A stretch of 64,000 bases of DNA from Ruegeria pomeroyi (GCF_021405525.1 NZ_JAGQAG010000001.1:186001-250000), one strand, 5' to 3'. Positions 26,901-36,946 are shown, numbered from the stretch's first letter. Numbers and translations: made by a program. The notes: a model not told the origin generated them from the sequence alone.

Positions 26901-29900
26901 TCAAGATATCTGGATGCGACCCAGGGCAGCGGCCACAAGATCGTGAGGCAACCACATGATCTGTGCGGTGCGGGTCCAGAGGATGCCGGTGCGGATGGTG
27001 CGTCCGGGATAGACCTGTTCCAGCGCGTGGGCATAGGCGCCCATCTGCCGCAACAGCCCCTCGGGGCAGGCTTCGGGCCGGTCTGGCACCACCGCGTTGC
27101 TCTTGAAATCAACGACGCCGATCTCGTTCTCACCGATCAGCAACCGGTCGATCACTCCGTGCAAGCGCCTTGCCCCCAGCGGTGCAGAGATCGCCACCTC
27201 GGCCAGGGTGCCGGGGGCAAAGATGTCAGCCAGCGCCGTGGAGCTGAGCACGCCGCGTGCCTCGTCCAGCAGTTCGTCGCGCAAGGGGGCATCAAGGTCT
27301 GGCAACAGGCGCAACGCGTGATCGGTCCAAGCCGCCGGTTCGGTTCCGGGCAGATGCTCCAGCAACAGGTGCAGCCAGCTGCCACGCGCTTTGGCGGCTT
27401 CTTCGTTCAGACCGGCTTCTCCCGGCAGGGCTTTGGCGCCGCCCAGATCCGAGGGCGCAATGGTTTTGACTGCGGATACGGGATCGGGCGCCGGGCGGGC
27501 CGCCCAATCGGGCAGAGCCACTGTCGTCTCGGGCGTGGTGCTTTCCTCGACCAGTGGTGGCCCGGTCCAGTCGCCATGTTCCAGCCTCAGGATATCGCCC
27601 GCGACTCCGGTTGCCCCGGCCTCGGCCATCGCATCCGCAACCGCCTGATACCAGCTGTTGCCATCGCTGCCCAGATCGCCCGCCGCCGCCACGATCAACC
27701 ACTTTTCCGCACGCGTCAGCGCCACATACAAGAGCCGTAGCCGTTCGTTCATCTCGCGCGTCTGCGCTGCCTCGCGCGCGGTCGAGAGCAGCGCTGGAGA
27801 GCTGTCACGCGGCACCCGCCATAGTGGTGTGCCCTCGGCCAACATGATCTCGGCATCGCGTGGCGCGCGGCGTTGGGCAGTGTCGGGCAGGATCACGATG
27901 GGCGCCTCCAACCCCTTGGAGCCATGTACCGTCATCACCCGGATCATGTCGCCCACCCCGGTCATCTGGCGCTTGATCTCCAGATCGTCGGTCTGCATCC
28001 AGACAAGGAACCCGGTGAGACTGGGAATGTCCGAGCGTTCATAGGCCAGCGCCTGGCTGAGCAGGGCGTTGATCCCGTCCTCTGCCTCGGCGCCCAGCCG
28101 GCCCAACAGCTTGCGCCGCCCGTCATGCCGGGTCAGGATCCGCTCGATCAGGTCATAGGGGCGCAGGAAATCGGTCTGCCCGCGCAGGTCGTCGAGTATC
28201 TCGAGTGTCTCGGGAAATTCGGCGCGACGGGCGCGCAGTGCCGCCCACAGGTAGCGGTCGCTCCGGCGATGCGCCAGATCGAAGAGCTGCTGTTCGCTCC
28301 ACCCGAACAGAGGCGATTTCAGCACCGTGGCCAGCGACAGATCATCCTCGGGCGTGGCCAGAAAGTTGAGCAGGGCGGCAAGATCCTTGACCGCCAGTTC
28401 GGCCCCGACCTTGAGCCGGTCGGCCCCCGCAATGGGCAGGCCCGCCGCCTTGCAGGCGCGGATGATCTCGGCAAACAGATCGGATCGGCGCTGAACCAGG
28501 ATCAGGAAATCGCCGGGCCGCACCCGTCGCCGCGCGAATGTGCCAGGTGTTTCGCCATCAATCGGGATGGTTTCGCCCCGGTCGATCATCTCGCGGATCT
28601 GCCCGGCCACCTGCTCGGCCAGGATCACCGTGTGATGGCGCGCGCCGGGCCGGTCCACCGGGTCGGTCCAATCGCCGTCTTCCTCTTCCTCGACCTTGTC
28701 GATCAGGGGCCAAAGGTCGACCCGCCCCGGCAGGTCGGATTTGAAGGCCCGGTGCAAGGACTCTTTGTGAAACCCCGCCTGAGACCGGTCCCGGAAAACC
28801 AGATCGACCAGCCCAAGGATCGCGCTGGACGAGCGGAACGAGAATTCCAGCGTCAGATCTTCCAGGTTAGAGCCTGAATCGTGCAGCTTGCGCCCGAATT
28901 CGGCCTGCATCCGGTCAAACGCGTCCGGGTCGGCGCCCTGAAATGAATAGATCGACTGTTTCTTGTCACCGACGACAAAAATGGTGCGCTCGACACCCGA
29001 GCGCGCGCCTTCGCCGCTGGTGAATTCCTGCGCAAGCTTCTCGATCACGTCCCATTGTTCGGGGCTGGTATCCTGCGCCTCGTCCACCAGAATATGATCG
29101 ATGCCACCGTCGAGCCGGTAAAGCACCCAGGCCGCGACGCCCGGATCGGTCAGCAATTGCCGCGCCTTCAGGATCAGGTCGTCAAAGTCGAGCCAGCCGC
29201 GCAACTGTTTGCGCCGGGAATATTCCGGCAGAAACGCGGCCGCGAACCGGTGCAGCGCCAGAGATTTCTCAGCGGCAGCCAGCGCAAGGCGCTGGTCGCG
29301 CGCAGCCTCGACCCGCAGCATCAGCGCTTCGAGCTGGGGCATCTGTGCGGCCAGCACGCCTTGGCGCAGACCCTTGGTGGGAAAGCCGTCGATCTTGGCC
29401 GAGAACGGCGATTTCGCGCTGGCACCGGTCAGCAGCACCTGTTCCAGCACGATCAGCCCGTCAAGTGTCGGCCGGGTAAAGGCAGCAAGCCGCGCGGCGG
29501 CTTTCTGGTCATTGGAACCGCCGCCCATCAGCGCAGGCAGGAGGGAGCGGATCAGCTCTACCTCGCCACCCAGAAAGACCGAGGTCAGCAGCCCCTGGGT
29601 ACCGAACTCCTCGGGCAGGTCGAACAGGGCCAGCAGCCCGGCCCAGTCCAGCGGTTGCGCAAAGGCCGCGCGCCTTTGGCAGATGGCGGCGGTCAGGCTG
29701 GCGAAATCGGTATCGGTGATATGGCGGGCCAAATTCGAGATCAGCGCAGCCTGCGGGCCAGCGGCCATGTCTTCGACGATCTCTTCGCGCAGCAGGGCGG
29801 CGGCGCGGTCCTCCATTTCCGAGAATTGCGGGCTGACCCCCGCTTCCAGCGGGAACCGGCGCAAGAGCGTGGCACAGAACGAGTGGATGGTCTGGATCTT

Positions 29901-30257
29901 GAGCCCGCCGGGTGTTTCGATGGCGCGGGCGAACAGGGTGCGGGCATGGGCCAGCCGCGCATTGTTGATCGCCCCTGGCACCCCAAGATCCGACAATTGC
30001 GCCCTGAGCGGCGCATCCGCCAGCATCGCCCATTCGCCCAAACGCTTGAACAGGCGGTTCTGCATCTCGCTGGCTGCGGCCTTGGTATAGGTCAGGCACA
30101 GGATGTGCTGAGGCTGCACATCGCTGAGCAACAGCCGCGCCACGCGGTCGGTCAGCACCTTGGTCTTGCCCGACCCGGCATTTGCCGCCAGCCAGGTCGA
30201 GGCGTCGGGCCGCGCGGCCTGTACCTGACGTTCGGTCGCTGCGTTGCGGGTGCTCAT
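26901..30257 (-). CDS. addA: Double-strand break repair helicase-nuclease AddA
   Basis: AddA (1118 aa) is the UvrD-type helicase and one of two nucleases of AddAB, the alphaproteobacterial equivalent of RecBCD. Walker A AANAGSGKTKVL (Lys31), Walker B LVDEAQDTSPEQ and the C-terminal RecB-type nuclease motif GVVDFKSNAV are intact. It overlaps addB by 4 bases, so the complex is co-translated. Confidence 0.96.
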   Translation of the reverse strand: MSTRNAATERQVQAARPDASTWLAANAGSGKTKVLTDRVARLLLSDVQPQHILCLTYTKAAASEMQNRLFKRLGEWAMLADAPLRAQLSDLGVPGAINNARLAHARTLFARAIETPGGLKIQTIHSFCATLLRRFPLEAGVSPQFSEMEDRAAALLREEIVEDMAAGPQAALISNLARHITDTDFASLTAAICQRRAAFAQPLDWAGLLALFDLPEEFGTQGLLTSVFLGGEVELIRSLLPALMGGGSNDQKAAARLAAFTRPTLDGLIVLEQVLLTGASAKSPFSAKIDGFPTKGLRQGVLAAQMPQLEALMLRVEAARDQRLALAAAEKSLALHRFAAAFLPEYSRRKQLRGWLDFDDLILKARQLLTDPGVAAWVLYRLDGGIDHILVDEAQDTSPEQWDVIEKLAQEFTSGEGARSGVERTIFVVGDKKQSIYSFQGADPDAFDRMQAEFGRKLHDSGSNLEDLTLEFSFRSSSAILGLVDLVFRDRSQAGFHKESLHRAFKSDLPGRVDLWPLIDKVEEEEDGDWTDPVDRPGARHHTVILAEQVAGQIREMIDRGETIPIDGETPGTFARRRVRPGDFLILVQRRSDLFAEIIRACKAAGLPIAGADRLKVGAELAVKDLAALLNFLATPEDDLSLATVLKSPLFGWSEQQLFDLAHRRSDRYLWAALRARRAEFPETLEILDDLRGQTDFLRPYDLIERILTRHDGRRKLLGRLGAEAEDGINALLSQALAYERSDIPSLTGFLVWMQTDDLEIKRQMTGVGDMIRVMTVHGSKGLEAPIVILPDTAQRRAPRDAEIMLAEGTPLWRVPRDSSPALLSTAREAAQTREMNERLRLLYVALTRAEKWLIVAAAGDLGSDGNSWYQAVADAMAEAGATGVAGDILRLEHGDWTGPPLVEESTTPETTVALPDWAARPAPDPVSAVKTIAPSDLGGAKALPGEAGLNEEAAKARGSWLHLLLEHLPGTEPAAWTDHALRLLPDLDAPLRDELLDEARGVLSSTALADIFAPGTLAEVAISAPLGARRLHGVIDRLLIGENEIGVVDFKSNAVVPDRPEACPEGLLRQMGAYAHALEQVYPGRTIRTGILWTRTAQIMWLPHDLVAAALGRIQIS

Positions 30258-33181
30258 GTCAGATCCTCAGGTTCGGGCGTGGCGCTGCGATCCCATTCTC
30301 CGAACCGCGCCAGATGATCGTAATCGCCGATATCGCTGTCCTTGTGCAGCATACGGCGCGAGGTAAAACCCTGATCTGGCTCGAAATAGGCGCCGATCAG
30401 CTGGTGCAGCTCGGCCCAGACTTTGACCGGGGGCTCGGCGTCGAGCGGGGCCGGCACCTCTTTGTAGCTGCCACCCATGCCGATAAAGACCGCGCGCGCC
30501 ACCGGGGCCGGGTCGATCCCCTCGAAGCCGCCCTCTTCGGCCAGCGCAGCCTCGATCAACAGCTGCCGGTCGAATTTCGCCTGCTGCTTTTCGCTGGGCG
30601 GTGCCCCAGTCTTGTAGTCGTAAAGACAGAGCGAGCCGCGTTCGGTGCGGTCGATCCGGTCGGCCCGCCCGGTCAGGGTGAAATCCAGCCCGTCGAGCTG
30701 TTTGTGCATCCGCGCCTCGAAGGCGATCGGGCCTGCATCGGCGCGCCGGGCCTCTTCGGACAGCAAAAAGGCATCGGCCACCCGGTCGAGCCGCGCCAGC
30801 CACAGCGCCCGCGCCGTGGGCCAGGCGACCAGCTCCTCCAGCATCGTGGCCGCGCGTTTCAGGAAGGTGTCGCGGTTGAGCAGGGCCATGTCCAGCACGC
30901 TGTCGCGCACGAAACTCTCCAGGATCTCGTGGATCACGATCCCCCTCAACAGCGCGTCGGGTGCCTGCACCAGCGGGTCCAGCGGTTTGAGCCGCAGCAC
31001 ATGCCGGGCATAGATCGCGTAAGGATCGCGGATCAGTTTCTTGATCTCGGTCACCGACAATTGCCGGGGCCGCGCGGCCAACGGGGGTCGGGGCGAGGGG
31101 CGCGGGGCCGGGGCGCTGCGCGGCGCCTCCTCCAGCGCCTCGGCCATGGACAGCCAGCGACGGCCGCGCGCCCGCATTTCGGACAGCGCCACTGCACCGC
31201 CCTGATCGGGCAGGCCCTGCAACAGGTTGGTCAGCCGGTTCAGCCAGCGCGAGGGCACGGTTTCGGCATCGTCCGAGCGTTTGGCGCGGGTCAGCCAGAC
31301 CTCGGGCGCGCCGATGGCCTGCTGGAAATCATGCGCCGACAGGCCGATGCGGCGTTCCGGCAGCAACAGGCCCGCATCATGGCGCATGCGCCGGTTCAGC
31401 CAGGGGTCGGGGGCAGGGGCTTCGGGCCAGCTGCCCTCGTTCAGCCCGCCCAGGATCAGCAGGTCAGCCCCCATCACCCGCGCCTCGAGCGTGCCCCAGA
31501 TCATGATGCCGGGATAGGGGGCGTCGCGGTCGCGCACCTCGCCCGTGGACAACAGCCCGCCCAGCAGGTCGGCGAAATCGCGGGCGTCCATCTCGCCGCC
31601 ATGCGGGGCCTCGTCGGCCAGAGCGGTGACAACAGCCAACGCCTCTTGCCCGGCCTTCTGTTCCCAAAGGTTGCCGCTGCCGCCCTCGGCGCCTGCCGAC
31701 AGCGCCTCGGCCAGCTGGCGCAGGCGGTCGACCCAATCGGACAGCGGCAGGGCGCCGATGACATGCTGGTCGCAGAAACAGCGGGCGACCCAGTTGGTCC
31801 AGCCCTCGGGCACCTCGCGGCGGGTGGCGAAAGCGGTCAGGTCTTCGGCACCGGGAAAGGGCGGGCCGTTGCGGCGCAGGTCCAGCTCCAGATCGCGGGT
31901 GTGGAGCAGGTGTTCGTTGCGGCCCTCTCCGGTGTGACACAACGGGTGTTTCAGCAGCGTCAGCAGTGCCTCGCCATCCAGCCGGGACGAGAACAGCCCC
32001 GCGACATGGCGCAGGAACCGGCCCGGTGGTGACAAGTGCAGTGGCAGGCCGGCGCTGTCATCGGGCAGGATGTTCCAGCGATCAAGCGCGGCGCTGACCT
32101 GCCGTGTCAGCATCCGGTCGGGGGTGATCAGCGCCGCGCTTTGCCCATCCTCGGCCGCCTGGCGCAGGCGCAGGGCGATGGCCAGCGCCTCGTCCCTTGG
32201 GCTCGCCGCCTCGATCAGGGTGACGTCGCGGCTGGCGGTGTCGATGCCCCCCAGCTGTGGCCCCTCGCTCATCCAGGCATCGGTCACCGGCGCGGGGCGA
32301 AGTGCCAGCGACACCAGCCGGTTGCGGCTGGGGCAGGGGGCCACGTCATCCGACCAGGGTGCGATCTGATCCGGCGTCAGGCCCAGCCGCGCCATCAGCC
32401 GGGCAAAGCGGAACTGGGGATGGTCCTCGGCGGTCAGCGCGTCCTCGAGCCCGTCCCAGACCCGCCCCGGCTGGTCGAAGTCAAAGCCGGGCAGCACCAC
32501 GGCGCCCTGCGGCAGGCGGGCAACCGCCTCCATCAAGAGCATTGTGGTCCCGCGCGACCCGGTGGAACCGGCCAGGATCACCGGATGTTCGGGCGGGTGC
32601 TGCGCCCATTCCGCGATCAGCGCCTCGACCACCCGGCGTTGCCGGGCCTGCACGTCCAGTTCGTCGTCACCACTGCGCAAATAGCGCTCGGCTATGGCGA
32701 TGAATTGCTGCGCACGCGCCCAGTGCCCCGACTGGTCGCTGACATCCAGCGCCCGAATGGCAGCGGGTGTGACCCCTTCGCCCTGCATCTCGTCGATCAG
32801 AGCGGCCAGGCTATCGGAAAGGTCGAAAATCGATGCCCGCGCTGCCAGATCGGGCTGCTGGTCCAAAAGGCGCGTGATCAGCTGCACCAGTTCCAGCCGC
32901 CGCCGCAATGGTGGAACGGCGGGTGGAAGATGGGTAGCCGCGCCCAGCGCCGTCAGGTCGGTGACCAGCGACACCCGCGGCAACAGTGCCGCCGGCCCGG
33001 CATCGAACAACGCGCGGATGCGCCGCTCCATCCGGTGGGTGTTGACCACCAGCTGCACCCCCGCCAGCACATGCGGCGGCTGCCCGGCAACACGTTGGTG
33101 CAGCCCCTGCACCAGCGCGCGCGGGAAATCGACGCCGGGCGGCAGGGCAAAGACACGGGGGTGCGGGCAGGGGTCAAACAT
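30254..33181 (-). CDS. addB: Double-strand break repair protein AddB
   Basis: AddB (975 aa) is the second subunit of AddAB, with an inactivated helicase-like part and a nuclease domain. The C-terminal nuclease motif is GRADRIDRTERG followed by LYDYKTG. At the position where Firmicutes AddB has the first iron-sulfur cysteine (CPFAxF), this protein has RDPYAIYARHV, so the cluster appears absent. The upstream frame is open, but homology begins at the ATG at 33181 (MFDPCPHPRVFALPPG), which overlaps the murU stop. Confidence 0.93.
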   Translation of the reverse strand: MFDPCPHPRVFALPPGVDFPRALVQGLHQRVAGQPPHVLAGVQLVVNTHRMERRIRALFDAGPAALLPRVSLVTDLTALGAATHLPPAVPPLRRRLELVQLITRLLDQQPDLAARASIFDLSDSLAALIDEMQGEGVTPAAIRALDVSDQSGHWARAQQFIAIAERYLRSGDDELDVQARQRRVVEALIAEWAQHPPEHPVILAGSTGSRGTTMLLMEAVARLPQGAVVLPGFDFDQPGRVWDGLEDALTAEDHPQFRFARLMARLGLTPDQIAPWSDDVAPCPSRNRLVSLALRPAPVTDAWMSEGPQLGGIDTASRDVTLIEAASPRDEALAIALRLRQAAEDGQSAALITPDRMLTRQVSAALDRWNILPDDSAGLPLHLSPPGRFLRHVAGLFSSRLDGEALLTLLKHPLCHTGEGRNEHLLHTRDLELDLRRNGPPFPGAEDLTAFATRREVPEGWTNWVARCFCDQHVIGALPLSDWVDRLRQLAEALSAGAEGGSGNLWEQKAGQEALAVVTALADEAPHGGEMDARDFADLLGGLLSTGEVRDRDAPYPGIMIWGTLEARVMGADLLILGGLNEGSWPEAPAPDPWLNRRMRHDAGLLLPERRIGLSAHDFQQAIGAPEVWLTRAKRSDDAETVPSRWLNRLTNLLQGLPDQGGAVALSEMRARGRRWLSMAEALEEAPRSAPAPRPSPRPPLAARPRQLSVTEIKKLIRDPYAIYARHVLRLKPLDPLVQAPDALLRGIVIHEILESFVRDSVLDMALLNRDTFLKRAATMLEELVAWPTARALWLARLDRVADAFLLSEEARRADAGPIAFEARMHKQLDGLDFTLTGRADRIDRTERGSLCLYDYKTGAPPSEKQQAKFDRQLLIEAALAEEGGFEGIDPAPVARAVFIGMGGSYKEVPAPLDAEPPVKVWAELHQLIGAYFEPDQGFTSRRMLHKDSDIGDYDHLARFGEWDRSATPEPEDLT

Positions 33182-33860
33182 CGCGCAGCATCTCCTCGGC
33201 CAGGGCGATCCCGCCGGGATGGCCGACATCGCACCAGCGCCCCGGATATTCCAGCGCAAAGAGCCGCCCGGCCGCCCCGATCCTGTTCCAGAGGAGGTTC
33301 AGCGAAAAAGCAGGCACGTCAAAACCATGCAACCCGCCCGTCTTGACGATCTGCACCCCGCCATAGACCAGCCCCGGTCCGCGTTCGATCCGCCCCTGCG
33401 CATCAAGGCTGAAATCGCCAGTCCCTGCATGTCCGATGGCCTGTTCCAACGGCACGCACATCAAAAGCGCATCCATATGTACCGGATCCCAAGCCTCGGC
33501 CAACAGGGCAAAGGGATTCGGCCCCGACCAGATCGCATCGGTATTGCTTGTAAACACCGTTTCGGCTCCAAGCATCGGCAAGGCTTGCCGCAACCCACCG
33601 CCGGTATCCAGGATATCGGGCTGCTCCTCGGACAAGAGCACCCCCCGTGGCGCCAGATGCGCCGCCAGCATCGGGGCAAGGTAATGCAGGTTCGCTACGA
33701 TCCGAGGCGGGGAAACTGCGCGAGCCAGATCCAGCGTGTGATCGACCAGAGGGCGGCCCGCCACCTCGATCAGAGGTTTCGGGCGGGTGCGGGTCAGGTC
33801 GCCCATGCGGGTGCCGAACCCGGCGGCGAACAGCATTACGGGCAGGTCGGTCTGTGTCAT
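33174..33860 (-). CDS. murU: N-acetylmuramate 1-phosphate uridylyltransferase-like nucleotidyltransferase (MurU)
   Basis: A 228-aa sugar-1-phosphate nucleotidyltransferase with the signature LFAAGFGTRMGDLTRTRPKPL near the N-terminus. In Pseudomonas and Caulobacter the pair AmgK/MurU recycles cell-wall N-acetylmuramate to UDP-MurNAc, bypassing de novo synthesis and fosfomycin. The adjacent amgK (4-base overlap) supports this call. The sequence alone would also fit mannose-1-phosphate guanylyltransferase. Confidence 0.8.
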   Translation of the reverse strand: MTQTDLPVMLFAAGFGTRMGDLTRTRPKPLIEVAGRPLVDHTLDLARAVSPPRIVANLHYLAPMLAAHLAPRGVLLSEEQPDILDTGGGLRQALPMLGAETVFTSNTDAIWSGPNPFALLAEAWDPVHMDALLMCVPLEQAIGHAGTGDFSLDAQGRIERGPGLVYGGVQIVKTGGLHGFDVPAFSLNLLWNRIGAAGRLFALEYPGRWCDVGHPGGIALAEEMLRDV

Positions 33861-34864
33861 CTCGGGTGCAGTCGGGCCAGGTTTTCGGGTGAGGGAGGCG
33901 GCAGCGTTTCGCGCAGCAAGTCTGCGATACCCGCCATGGCCGGATGCTCCAGATCGCGCATCACATGGCGCCAGACCGCGGCCATCAGCGCCAGATACCG
34001 GGTCTTGCCCATCTCGCGCGACAGCCGGGCAAAGACGCCCAGAATGCGCAGATTCCGCTGTACGCCCAGCACGGCATAGGCGGTGCGGAATTCGTGGTCG
34101 TCCGCACCGGTCTCGGTTATGAACCGGTCGATCATGCGCATTTCGATCCGGGCCGGCACATCTCGGCGGATGTCCTGCAACAGGCTGACCAGATCATAGG
34201 CAGGGTGGCCCACGACCGCGTCCTGGAAATCGAGCAGCCCGACCCGGGCCATCCCGGTGCGATCCGGCAGCCAGAGCAGATTCTCGGCGTGATAGTCCCG
34301 CAGGATCATTACTTTGGGTCCCTGGATCGTCCGGTGCAAGACGCCTCCGAACCGGTCTATGAACCGATCCCGCATCTCGGTGGTGTCTGCGCCTGTGATC
34401 CCGCTCACATAGTGATCAAAGGCGATATCGGTCTTTTCGGCCAGCGGCGCCGGGCCATAGCTGTCGAGACCGGCCATCAGCGGCATGTCGCTCAGCGCCA
34501 CCAATAGATCGGTCGCAGCCTCGTAAAGCGGCACTTCTTGTGACAGGTCGCGGGCGATGACGCGGGTAAAGAGGTCGTCGCCCAGGTCTTCGATCAGTAA
34601 AAAGCCCTGCGATGGATCCTCGGCCAGGATCTCGGGCGCGCTCAGGCCCTGGGCGCGCAGATGCCGCGCCATTTCGACAAAGCGGTGTACCGTTTCGCCC
34701 TGCGCGGGCGGAGCGTCCATCAGCACGGCGGTCTGGCCGGTTTCCGGGTCGCTCAACCGCTCATAGCGGCGAGCCGAGGCATCGCCTGCCAGCGGCGTTC
34801 GCGAGGCGCCGGCCCAGTCGGTTTCGGCCACGAAAGCGGTGGCAAGCGCGCTTCGGTCACTCAT
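33857..34864 (-). CDS. amgK: N-acetylmuramate/N-acetylglucosamine kinase (AmgK)
   Basis: A 335-aa aminoglycoside-phosphotransferase-fold kinase. Catalytic loop RDYHAENLLWL and metal motif GLLDFQDAV are present, together with the ATP-loop region GDASARRYERL. It phosphorylates the anomeric carbon of recycled MurNAc, and MurU then adds UMP. The frame continues upstream inside tsaE, but the ATG at 34864 overlaps the tsaE stop (ATGA) and starts the family sequence. Confidence 0.85.
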   Translation of the reverse strand: MSDRSALATAFVAETDWAGASRTPLAGDASARRYERLSDPETGQTAVLMDAPPAQGETVHRFVEMARHLRAQGLSAPEILAEDPSQGFLLIEDLGDDLFTRVIARDLSQEVPLYEAATDLLVALSDMPLMAGLDSYGPAPLAEKTDIAFDHYVSGITGADTTEMRDRFIDRFGGVLHRTIQGPKVMILRDYHAENLLWLPDRTGMARVGLLDFQDAVVGHPAYDLVSLLQDIRRDVPARIEMRMIDRFITETGADDHEFRTAYAVLGVQRNLRILGVFARLSREMGKTRYLALMAAVWRHVMRDLEHPAMAGIADLLRETLPPPSPENLARLHPR

Positions 34865-35334
34865 TTCAACGCCTCGATGCACGTGGTCCATTTTGGATCG
34901 GTCCAAGACAGGGTCAGGCGGCGTTTCAACTCGTCCTGAGGGTCGGTTTCGAAATGCAGATGCAGGGCATGGTCCGGTGTCAGAGGGCCCAGCCGGTCTG
35001 GCCATTCAACCAGCGTGATCGCGTCCGAGAAGGCCTCGGACAGGCCCAGTTCCTCGATCTCGTCCAGCCCGGTCAGTCGGTAGAGATCGCTGTGCCAGAT
35101 CTCGCCCCGGGTGCTGTCATAGACCTGTACCAATGTGAAGGTGGGCGAGGGGATATCTTCGGCCACGGGTAGCAGGGACTGGATCAGGTGACGGGCGAAA
35201 TGGGTCTTGCCGCTGCCGATCTCGCCCGACAGCAACAGGCAATCCCCCGCTGTCAAAGCGGCACCGAGAACCACTGCCAAACGGGCGGTTTCATCGGGGC
35301 TGTCAGGGTGCAGGATCAGGGGCGAAGCGGTCAT
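34861..35334 (-). CDS. tsaE: tRNA threonylcarbamoyladenosine biosynthesis ATPase TsaE
   Basis: TsaE (157 aa) is the P-loop ATPase that regulates the TsaBD complex in t6A37 tRNA modification. Walker A GEIGSGKTHFAR and the family SPTFTLVQVY and HSDLYRL motifs are intact. An ATG at 35358 is in frame, but the start at 35334 gives the usual length. It leads the tsaE-amgK-murU-addB-addA run; tsaD is at 47042-48139. Confidence 0.93.
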   Translation of the reverse strand: MTASPLILHPDSPDETARLAVVLGAALTAGDCLLLSGEIGSGKTHFARHLIQSLLPVAEDIPSPTFTLVQVYDSTRGEIWHSDLYRLTGLDEIEELGLSEAFSDAITLVEWPDRLGPLTPDHALHLHFETDPQDELKRRLTLSWTDPKWTTCIEALK

Positions 35335-35376
35335 GGCGCCACAATGACCGCGGTGCATTCCGGCTGCAAGGCGGTA

Positions 35377-36879
35377 TCACCCCCCGGCGTGGGCGGGGCC
35401 GCGCGCGGCTGTCTCTGCCGGTGCAGAAAAGGATACCAGGGTAGAGCCGTTCTGGATCGGGCTGACAGTGCAGATCAGATGCGCGCCGCTGCGCAATTGC
35501 ACGCGCGCGCCCCATTCGGCCCGGTTTTCGCGGCTTTCGACAAAGTCTCGGATCTCGCCCCAGAGAGGTGTCGCGGCGCAAAGGTCCTGCCAGGTTCGGG
35601 TCGCATCCACGATCGTCACCTGTGCAAAGCTGAGATCGGGATCGGATTTCCACAGCCGGTGATAGGCGGCGTTGGAAAAGGCCAGCGACCCGTCGGCGGC
35701 GAACACCGCTATCGCCGCATCCAGATGGTCCAGCACTGCCTGCCCCAGTTCCAGTTCCGAGCGGAACCGGCGGGTCAGGGTGATCTCGGCGGTGATGTCC
35801 TCGAACAGGAAGGCCACCGCGCCATCAGGATGGGGCCGCCCGCTGACCGAATAGACCGAGCCCGAGGGTAGCGACCAGGTTTCCTGATAGTTGCCGCTCG
35901 ATGCCGCTTGCAGCAGGTCGTTCATCTGCTGGCGCCAGCCGCCGTAATTCTTGGGCTCCGGCATCATGTTGAGATTGCGCAGCCTGTCAAAGAAGCTCGA
36001 CACCTCGGGTCGGCTGCTGAGGAAATCGGCTGGCAGGCAAGTCAGGTCGATCAGCGCAGGGTTGAATAACGCCAGCTGTCTATTGCGGTCAAAAATTGCC
36101 AAACCGATAGAGAGCTGGGCAAATGTCTTGGCCAGGGTCTGGACAAAATTGCGTTGGGCGATTTCTGCATCCACGACTGCATTGATGTCCATTGCATAGC
36201 AAAGGCAGCCTGCATTCTGTTTTACGATCACCACGTCGAACCACAGCTTGGCATCGGTTTCACCTATCGCGATCGAGATACGTGCTTTCTTGGCCGGTGC
36301 GCCAATGTCGACTCTGTCTGGAAACAACGGGTCGAAAAGCTCCGGGTTGCGACCGCGCACCTTGCGAGCCAACATCACATAGGCAGCATTGCACCATCGG
36401 ATATTGCCATCGCTATCCAGATACCAGACAGGATAGGGCGCCTGGTCCATCGCAAGCCGCAACGGGTCTGCATCTGATGCACGCGGGTCGTTGGCCAGAG
36501 CATCGCAATGCCGGCGCAGTTCGACTCGGACGATGCCGTCGATCCATTCGCAAAACACGTCACGATCATTGCGCCCGTCGATCGGTGCAACCACCAACTG
36601 TCCTTGCCGTTCTATATGGTCGGGATCGGAGGGGAAGCCGGGAAACTCGTTTGCCAGACGCTCGCGCAAGTCATGCCAGTCCTGAATGTCCTTATCTTCG
36701 CCGGCATGCGAGGCGCCAATCATGTCGGTGCCATCGAAAAGGAACACATGACCCAGGCCGCTACCGGGTTCAAAAACAGGGGCGATCGGCTGTCTGGATT
36801 GAGCGGGTTTAGAGAGCAATCGCCCAGTCAGCCCTGCCGACAGTAGGCATATCGCGGCCAAAGCCAACCATTCCACCAT
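35377..36879 (-). CDS. PAS-domain membrane protein without kinase domain
   Basis: A 500-aa protein with an N-terminal membrane segment (about residues 3-22) and at least three PAS-like modules: near residue 145 (PVWYLDSDGNIRWCNAAYVML), near 255 (GLAIFDRNRQLALFNPAL) and near 385 (AIAVFAADGSLAFSNAAYHRL). A PAC-like FLFEDITAEITLTRR precedes the last PAS. No histidine kinase, GGDEF or HAMP region follows; the protein ends in a polar tail. It lies 67 bases downstream of regB on the same strand, suggesting a redox or signal link. Function not recognised. Confidence 0.75.
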   Translation of the reverse strand: MVEWLALAAICLLSAGLTGRLLSKPAQSRQPIAPVFEPGSGLGHVFLFDGTDMIGASHAGEDKDIQDWHDLRERLANEFPGFPSDPDHIERQGQLVVAPIDGRNDRDVFCEWIDGIVRVELRRHCDALANDPRASDADPLRLAMDQAPYPVWYLDSDGNIRWCNAAYVMLARKVRGRNPELFDPLFPDRVDIGAPAKKARISIAIGETDAKLWFDVVIVKQNAGCLCYAMDINAVVDAEIAQRNFVQTLAKTFAQLSIGLAIFDRNRQLALFNPALIDLTCLPADFLSSRPEVSSFFDRLRNLNMMPEPKNYGGWRQQMNDLLQAASSGNYQETWSLPSGSVYSVSGRPHPDGAVAFLFEDITAEITLTRRFRSELELGQAVLDHLDAAIAVFAADGSLAFSNAAYHRLWKSDPDLSFAQVTIVDATRTWQDLCAATPLWGEIRDFVESRENRAEWGARVQLRSGAHLICTVSPIQNGSTLVSFSAPAETAARGPAHAGG

Positions 36880-36946
36880 ATTCGTATCCCGCCTTGCCTC
36901 GTCCGAATGGATCGATCCTGCGGGCAAGAAGTTAACACAAGTTTAA

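Noticed and set aside
29055-33346. Several long plus-strand frames opposite addA and addB
   Set aside because: Antisense shadows of two well-defined genes.
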